DNA from: JAEZJZ01 sp964450265
GTDB lineage: Bacteria; Bacillota; UBA994; UBA5500
DNA: 9,557 nt
Reading direction: 5' to 3'
Assembly: GCA_964450265.1 (NCBI GenBank)
Contig: CAYVCY010000086.1
Location: 1-9,557, forward strand
In this document: positions 5,610 to 9,557 of the stretch, in pieces
Layout of the letters: every line of letters begins with the position of its first letter
Numbering within the stretch: the first letter of the stretch is position 1
The notes under the pieces: model-generated
What the model saw: only the letters and a program-made list of their open reading frames with translations
What the model was told of the DNA's origin: nothing
Databases searched by the model: none
Position numbers and translations under genes: made by a program

Positions 5610-7502
5610 ATGCGCAAGCAGTTTGAACAACGGATGAACCGCTTTGGGCTGACGGTGTTTTTCTTGGCCCTGATCCTCGTAGTGCGATTGGGGTATATGC
5701 AGCTGCTTAGAGGCGACTATTACTCTCTGCGAGCACAGCAGAACAGCACTAGGTATCTGGTGGTCGACGCAGCCCGCGGCGATATCGTCACCAGTGACGG
5801 AGCACTGCTGGTCACCAGCCGCCCGGCATATGTGGTCTCGTGGTTGGTGCCTAACAGCGAGGTAGACCGGCAGCGGGTGACCGAGCTATTGGTGGATATG
5901 CTGCAGGAATATGGGGTAACCGCCGAGCGAATCGAGACGTTGGTGAAGGAGAACGTCTGGCGACGTTATCAGCCTATTCGTCTGGCAGTGGATGTCAGTG
6001 AGGAAACGGTCTTGGCCATCGATGAGCGACGCATGGAATTGCCGGGGGTGATGGTAGAGCGGCAAGCTGTCCGCGACTATCCCTATGGCGATATGGCCAG
6101 CTATCTGATCGGTGGACTAGGAGCGATCACTCAAGGCAAAGTAGCCGAATACCGGGATGCCGGTTATCGGTTGGATGCTACGGTAGGTATTTTTGGATTG
6201 GAGAACGCCTTTGAGCTGGTGGATCCGGCAATCAGTCTGCGGGGAATAGACGGCAATCGCCAGGTGGAAGTGGATCACGCCAATCGGCTGATCGCCGATC
6301 TAGGGGAGACTCCGTCTGTCAAAGGAAATCAGATGACGCTGACCATCGATGCCGGGTTGCAGGCGGCCGCCGAACAAGCTTTGGCGGACACCATTGAGAG
6401 ATTGCACGATCGAGATAGCCGCTACCCTCAGAAGCCGACTAGAGGGGCAGCCGTGGTCTTGGACGTGAATACGGGGGCGGTCCTCGCCTGGGCGTCATAT
6501 CCGACCTTTGAACCGGGGAACTGGGCGGCTGCAGACTACTTGTGGACATCGAATGTCCCGCTGTATGCTTATCCGGTCGGCTCCACTTTCAAACCGATCA
6601 CCTTGATGGCTGGGTTAGAATCCGGTGTAGTCGATCCGGATGAGACCTTCTATTGTACCGGTTCATATTCGGTGGGAGCGACCCGTAAGAACTGTTGGCT
6701 CAGCTCGGGCCATGGGCATCTGAACCTCACTGAAGGCTTGAAGGTCTCGTGCAATGTGGTCTTCTATAACATCGCCCAACGTCTGGTCAATGAGTTTGGG
6801 AGAGATGGGGGCATGGACCAGCTCGGTGCTATCGCGCAGAAGTTCCAATTGGGCGAGGACCTCCCGATCGATTTCGCCCCTGGCTATCTGCGGGCTTCTG
6901 GGATCATTCCCACCAGCGAGAACTTTAGGAGCATCTATCGGTACACCCCTTACCCAGGCGAAGTATGGAGTACCGCCATCGGTCAAGGAATAGTTGAGTT
7001 CACCCCGCTGCAGATGGCCTCCTATGTCTCCATGGTGGCGAATGGGGGCTATCGCTACCAGCCCTATGTAGTGCAGCGGATCACTTCTCCCGAAGGAGAG
7101 GTTACCTTTGAGGCAGAGGCTAACCTGCTGAATTACCTGTCTCTCGAATCAGAGGCGTTAGAGATCGTCCGTAACGGGATGCACGAGGTGATGTTGCCGG
7201 CCAACCGCCCTGGAGGCCCTGGATACGGGTCTGCCTACTATCGGTTCACCGTCGATCCCATCCTGCGCGACGGGCAAAAGGTAGAGGTGGCAGGCAAGAC
7301 GGGTACGGCAGAGGTGGCAGGGGTTACGCCCCACAGTTGGTTCATCAGCTATGGTCCCTTTGAGGAGCCAGAGATAGCTATGGCTGTCTTCGTCGAGCAC
7401 GGCCGTTCCGGTGCAGCCGGCGCAGTACCGGTTGCCCATGAGATCTACCAGGCCTACTTTGGCAACACGTCGGCACCAAAGACAGACATTGCTCGGCCGT
7501 AG
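5610..7502 (+). CDS. mrdA: Penicillin-binding protein 2 (class B, elongation-specific D,D-transpeptidase)
   Basis: PBP2 cross-links new peptidoglycan strands during rod elongation, together with RodA and MreC. The 630-residue protein has a short cytoplasmic start, one membrane anchor (about residues 12-30), an N-terminal dimerisation/pedestal domain (about 50-235, with AARGDIV, typical of class B PBPs, and the ERQAVRDYPYG block) and a C-terminal transpeptidase domain. All three active-site motifs are present: STFK with nucleophile Ser325, SCN at 380-382, and KTGT at 563-566. A GQG block (458-460) precedes TPLQMA, as usual. The domain plan and the mreCD linkage favour PBP2 over the septal PBP3 or sporulation SpoVD type, and no C-terminal PASTA domains are seen. 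The ATG has AGGGGGG at 5594-5600, 9 bases upstream. RodA is not in the window. Confidence 0.94.
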   Translation: MRKQFEQRMNRFGLTVFFLALILVVRLGYMQLLRGDYYSLRAQQNSTRYLVVDAARGDIVTSDGALLVTSRPAYVVSWLVPNSEVDRQRVTELLVDMLQEYGVTAERIETLVKENVWRRYQPIRLAVDVSEETVLAIDERRMELPGVMVERQAVRDYPYGDMASYLIGGLGAITQGKVAEYRDAGYRLDATVGIFGLENAFELVDPAISLRGIDGNRQVEVDHANRLIADLGETPSVKGNQMTLTIDAGLQAAAEQALADTIERLHDRDSRYPQKPTRGAAVVLDVNTGAVLAWASYPTFEPGNWAAADYLWTSNVPLYAYPVGSTFKPITLMAGLESGVVDPDETFYCTGSYSVGATRKNCWLSSGHGHLNLTEGLKVSCNVVFYNIAQRLVNEFGRDGGMDQLGAIAQKFQLGEDLPIDFAPGYLRASGIIPTSENFRSIYRYTPYPGEVWSTAIGQGIVEFTPLQMASYVSMVANGGYRYQPYVVQRITSPEGEVTFEAEANLLNYLSLESEALEIVRNGMHEVMLPANRPGGPGYGSAYYRFTVDPILRDGQKVEVAGKTGTAEVAGVTPHSWFISYGPFEEPEIAMAVFVEHGRSGAAGAVPVAHEIYQAYFGNTSAPKTDIARP

Positions 7503-7520
7503 ACGCCATTGTCTTCAAGG

Positions 7521-7560
7521 AACGGCATGTCCGCCAGCTGCGGCCATGCCGTTTGGGTTT
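7521..7560 (+). terminator. Intrinsic terminator after mrdA
   Basis: AACGGCATG (7521-7529) pairs perfectly with CATGCCGTT (7545-7553). The loop contains a second short stem, CCGC (7531-7534) with GCGG (7540-7543). The hairpin is followed by TGGGTTTT, so the U-tract is interrupted but present. It lies 18 bases after the mrdA stop and probably ends the mre operon. In the remaining 139 bases before minC I see no strong promoter; TATACA at 7663-7668 is a possible -10 with no good -35. Confidence 0.75.
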
Positions 7561-7699
7561 TCCAAAGCCGATAGTCGCTTTATTTGCCGGCAGCATCTGG
7601 AATATTGCTAGTTAGAGATCTATTTGTCGAATTGCGCAGGAACTGGTCGGTTTGGGGCGAAATATACACAGTGATAGTTTTTCTCTGGAGGGGTAGAAG

Positions 7700-8317
7700 T
7701 TGCCGAATGAAGCTGTTTTATTCAGGGGAACCCGGGAAGGCATACATATCTACTTTAATGATGAATTCGATTTTCCGCAGGTAGTCAACTCTCTGGAGGA
7801 TCGCCTCTCCGATGGTGGCAACTTTTTTCGTGGTGCCCGCATCGTGATCAATACCGGGCGTCGTCTGCTCTCAGCTGAACAGGTGGAGACGGTGAGGCAG
7901 GTGCTAAACAGGCATGACGGTGTACAGCTGCTGCGTCTGGAACAAGCCAAGCCTGAGCCGGTAGAGGGCGAGATGACCGCTCTGGTAGTGGAGCGGACGA
8001 TTCGCTCTGGCCAGCAGTTTTATCATCCTGGTCACGTGGTGGTGATCGGCGACGTCAACCCTGGAGGAGAAGTGATTGCCGATGGCAACGTCGTTATTCT
8101 GGGAGTGCTGAGAGGAACTGCCCATGGCGGATACTCAGGGAACAGGGCGGCGATTGTGGCGGCTACGGTAATGGCCCCTACGCAGGTCAGTATTGCCGGC
8201 GTTTGGGCACGGCAACCGGATGAGCCGGTTGCGGATACCGCCCGGGGGATTCCCGAAGTGGCACGGCTGCGTGACGACAAAATTGTGATCGAACCCTATC
8301 TACCAGGGCAGGATTGA
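7700..8317 (+). CDS. minC: Septum site-determining protein MinC
   Basis: MinC blocks FtsZ polymer assembly away from mid-cell and is recruited to the membrane by MinD. The 205-residue product has a divergent N-terminal FtsZ-inhibiting domain (residues about 1-85) and a well conserved C-terminal beta-helix domain (about 98-203). The latter has the MinD-binding RSGQ motif (102-105), GDVNPGGEV (117-125), GNVVILGVLRGTAHGG (129-144) and VSIAGVW. The start is TTG 7700, supported by GGAGGGG at 7687-7693 (6 bases upstream). The GGNFFRGARIVINTGRRLLS stretch matches the usual end of the N-terminal domain. It is the first gene of the min operon, with minD 20 bases downstream. Confidence 0.94.
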   Translation: MPNEAVLFRGTREGIHIYFNDEFDFPQVVNSLEDRLSDGGNFFRGARIVINTGRRLLSAEQVETVRQVLNRHDGVQLLRLEQAKPEPVEGEMTALVVERTIRSGQQFYHPGHVVVIGDVNPGGEVIADGNVVILGVLRGTAHGGYSGNRAAIVAATVMAPTQVSIAGVWARQPDEPVADTARGIPEVARLRDDKIVIEPYLPGQD

Positions 8318-8337
8318 GGGAAAGTGAGGGCTCACGA

Positions 8338-9138
8338 GTGGGTAAAGCGATTGTAGTAACTTCAGGCAAAGGTGGCGTCGGCAAGACTACCACCACCGCT
8401 AATTTGGGCGCTGCGTTGGCAGCCCTGGGGCAGAAAGTCGCTTTGATAGATGCCGATGTGGGGCTGCGCAATCTAGATCTGTTCATGGGATTGGAGAATC
8501 GAGTCGTCTATACGGTGGTGGATGTGGTGGAAGGTGCAACCGCCTGGAAGAAAGCTGCCGTCAAGGACAAGCGATTCGACGTCAATTTAGTGCTGCTGCC
8601 GGCGGCGCAGGCCAGGGACAAGTCCGCCGTAAAGCCCCATCAGATGCGCCGTCTGGTGAACGAGATCAAGGAAGAGTATGATTTTGTGCTGATCGACTGC
8701 CCGGCTGGCATTGAAGAAGGATTTAAGACGGCTGCTGCCGGGGCGGACGAAGCGATTGTGGTGGTCAATCCCGAGGTATCTTCTGTCCGGGATGCAGACC
8801 GGGTAATCGGATTGTTAGAGGCTAACGATGTCCAGCGCATTCACCTGGCTGTCAATCGGCTTAAGCCTGCCTTGGTTAAGCGGGGAGAGATGCTGGAGAT
8901 CAAAGATGTGGTGGAATTATTGGCTGTCGGGCTGCTGGGCGTTGTGCCTGAGGATGAGAATGTGATCATCTCCACCAATCGGGGGGAGCCGACTTCCCTC
9001 GATCAGAGCAGCAAAGCGGGACAAGCTTATCGCAATATGGCCCGTCGCCTGATCGGTGAGGATGTGCCTATTGTTGAGTGGCAGGACGAATCTTCATTCT
9101 TTGCCCGGTTGAGGAAGCTCGTCGGGCTAGGAACGTAG
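8338..9138 (+). CDS. minD: Septum site-determining ATPase MinD
   Basis: MinD is a ParA-like ATPase that dimerises on the membrane with ATP, recruits MinC and is released by MinE. The 266-residue product has the deviant Walker A motif GKGGVGKTT with signature Lys11 and catalytic Lys16, the A' motif IDADVGLRNLD (Asp38, Asp40), and the Walker B region FVLIDCPAGIE (116-126). It ends in an amphipathic membrane-targeting helix, SSFFARLRKLVG (252-263). GTG 8338 is chosen because GTGAGGG at 8324-8330 lies 7 bases upstream and gives the family N-terminus MGKAIVVTSGKGG. A TTG at 8314, overlapping the minC stop, would add eight residues without similarity to the family. minE follows after 14 bases. Confidence 0.96.
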   Translation: MGKAIVVTSGKGGVGKTTTTANLGAALAALGQKVALIDADVGLRNLDLFMGLENRVVYTVVDVVEGATAWKKAAVKDKRFDVNLVLLPAAQARDKSAVKPHQMRRLVNEIKEEYDFVLIDCPAGIEEGFKTAAAGADEAIVVVNPEVSSVRDADRVIGLLEANDVQRIHLAVNRLKPALVKRGEMLEIKDVVELLAVGLLGVVPEDENVIISTNRGEPTSLDQSSKAGQAYRNMARRLIGEDVPIVEWQDESSFFARLRKLVGLGT

Positions 9139-9152
9139 ATGGTGGGTGAAAA

Positions 9153-9428
9153 ATGTTTGATCTGAGACGGCTTTTGTTTGGAAGAGGTAGTGGCGGGCGG
9201 GCCAAGGAGCGCCTGCAGCTGATTTTGGTGCACGATCGCTCCAGTATTGCTCCTGAAATGTTGGAGGAGATCAAGCGGCGGATCATGGAAGTGATTGAGG
9301 AGTTTGTGGAGATAGACGAGAGCGGCCTGCTGATCGATCTGGAGCAATCGGAGGAGGCAGCTGCTTTGATCACCAACATACCTATTAAAGCGGTGAAGCG
9401 CAGTCCGGGCGCGAAGCGAATGGTATAA
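9153..9428 (+). CDS. minE: Cell division topological specificity factor MinE
   Basis: MinE stimulates the MinD ATPase and drives the pole-to-pole or wave-like movement of the Min proteins. The 91-residue product is of normal length. It has an N-terminal amphipathic membrane-binding start (FDLRRLLFG), the MinD-contact segment KERLQLILVHDR (residues 18-29) and the C-terminal dimerisation domain with the EEIKRRIMEVIEEFVEID helix and IPIKAVKR end. Presence of MinE rather than only DivIVA/MinJ separates this organism from Bacillus and fits many clostridia. The ribosome binding site is GGTGGGTG at 9141-9148, close to the ATG. It is the last gene of the operon; the terminator stem begins at the base after its TAA. 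Confidence 0.95.
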   Translation: MFDLRRLLFGRGSGGRAKERLQLILVHDRSSIAPEMLEEIKRRIMEVIEEFVEIDESGLLIDLEQSEEAAALITNIPIKAVKRSPGAKRMV

Positions 9429-9454
9429 GGGGCTGTCATGCGACAGCCCCTTTT
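9427..9454 (+). terminator. Intrinsic terminator after minE
   Basis: GGGGCTGTC (9429-9437) and GACAGCCCC (9442-9450) form a perfect 9-bp stem around the loop ATGC, followed by TTTT. Two A residues of the stop codon can pair with the first two T residues, making 11 bp and allowing some function on the - strand. The stem starts one base after the minE stop codon. Confidence 0.92.
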
Positions 9455-9456
9455 GA

Positions 9457-9554
9457 CTCCCTCAGTCGCTTCGCGACAGCCCCCTCCCGGAGGGGGCCGA
9501 GGCTTGCCTCCCTCTGATCAGGGAGGTGGCACGGCGCAGCCGTGACGGAGGGAG
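9457..9554. repeat. MITE/REP-like multi-hairpin repeat element
   Basis: A 98-base, gene-free element is bounded by imperfect terminal inverted repeats, CTCCCTCAGTC (9457-9467) and GACGGAGGGAG (9544-9554), 10 of 11 matching. Inside are four successive hairpins: GTCGC/GCGAC (9465-9477), GCCCCCT/AGGGGGC (9479-9497), CCTCCCT/AGGGAGG (9507-9526, loop containing TGATCA) and CACGGC/GCCGTG (9530-9544). I see no coding potential. The layout resembles short dispersed palindromic repeats with CTCCCTC-type ends seen in many Firmicutes genomes. Copy number cannot be judged from one window, and no clear target-site duplication is visible with only three bases beyond the right end. Confidence 0.7.
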
Positions 9555-9557
9555 AGA

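Noticed and set aside
6663..6986. Open frame of 107 residues on the - strand within mrdA
   Set aside because: It is opposite the transpeptidase domain with its intact motifs and has no independent support.
7663..7668. TATACA as -10 of a minC promoter
   Set aside because: No acceptable -35 lies 15-19 bases upstream and no extended TG is present; the match alone is expected by chance.
7411..7784. Two short + strand open frames between mrdA and minC
   Set aside because: Both overlap clear genes in another frame and cross the terminator; neither has a convincing ribosome binding site or recognisable product.
8314..8337. TTG start for minD overlapping the minC stop codon
   Set aside because: The added residues precede the invariant family N-terminus, and GTG 8338 has a proper Shine-Dalgarno sequence 7 bases upstream.
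9457..9554. CRISPR array or tRNA gene at the right end
   Set aside because: The paired segments differ from one another, so there are no direct repeats with spacers, and no cloverleaf with a T-arm or anticodon stem can be drawn.

Overview
The window looks like a chromosomal segment from an anaerobic, rod-shaped member of the Bacillota, most likely Clostridia-like. This rests on four things: an Rnf ion-translocating complex ending in rnfA-rnfB with a long polyferredoxin RnfB, a small DUF4321-type membrane protein ahead of maf, the maf-radC-mreBCD-PBP2-minCDE gene order well known in Firmicutes, and G-rich ribosome binding sites with frequent TTG/GTG starts. Base composition is moderately GC-rich and looks even across the genes. 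All recognised genes are on the + strand. The assignment to a group is inferred from gene content, not from any search.

Region 1 (1-1413): the 3' end of rnfA (5' end outside the window) and complete rnfB, closed by a strong intrinsic terminator. These encode subunits of the membrane complex that couples ferredoxin:NAD+ electron transfer to Na+/H+ transport.

Region 2 (1414-7560): an extended -10 promoter candidate and a leader of about 115 nt precede a tightly packed run: DUF4321-like protein, maf (nucleotide pyrophosphatase), radC (JAB/MPN+ domain), mreB, mreC, mreD and mrdA (PBP2). A hairpin terminator ends the run. MreB filaments, MreC/MreD and the PBP2 transpeptidase form the core of the elongasome that builds the lateral wall. 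Its usual glycosyltransferase partner RodA is not in the window.

Region 3 (7561-9454): minC, minD and minE, the oscillator that keeps FtsZ rings away from the poles, closed by a near-perfect terminator that begins one base after the minE stop codon.

Region 4 (9455-9557): no gene. It holds a compact element of about 98 bp with imperfect terminal inverted repeats and four consecutive internal hairpins, probably a MITE/REP-like dispersed repeat.

The genes are ordinary housekeeping genes in conserved order; I see no convincing new multi-gene system. The points most worth a second look are an Asp-to-Asn change in the phosphate-2 loop of MreB, the multi-hairpin repeat at the right end and its 11-base match to the minE terminator, and the small conserved membrane protein leading the cell-shape operon.
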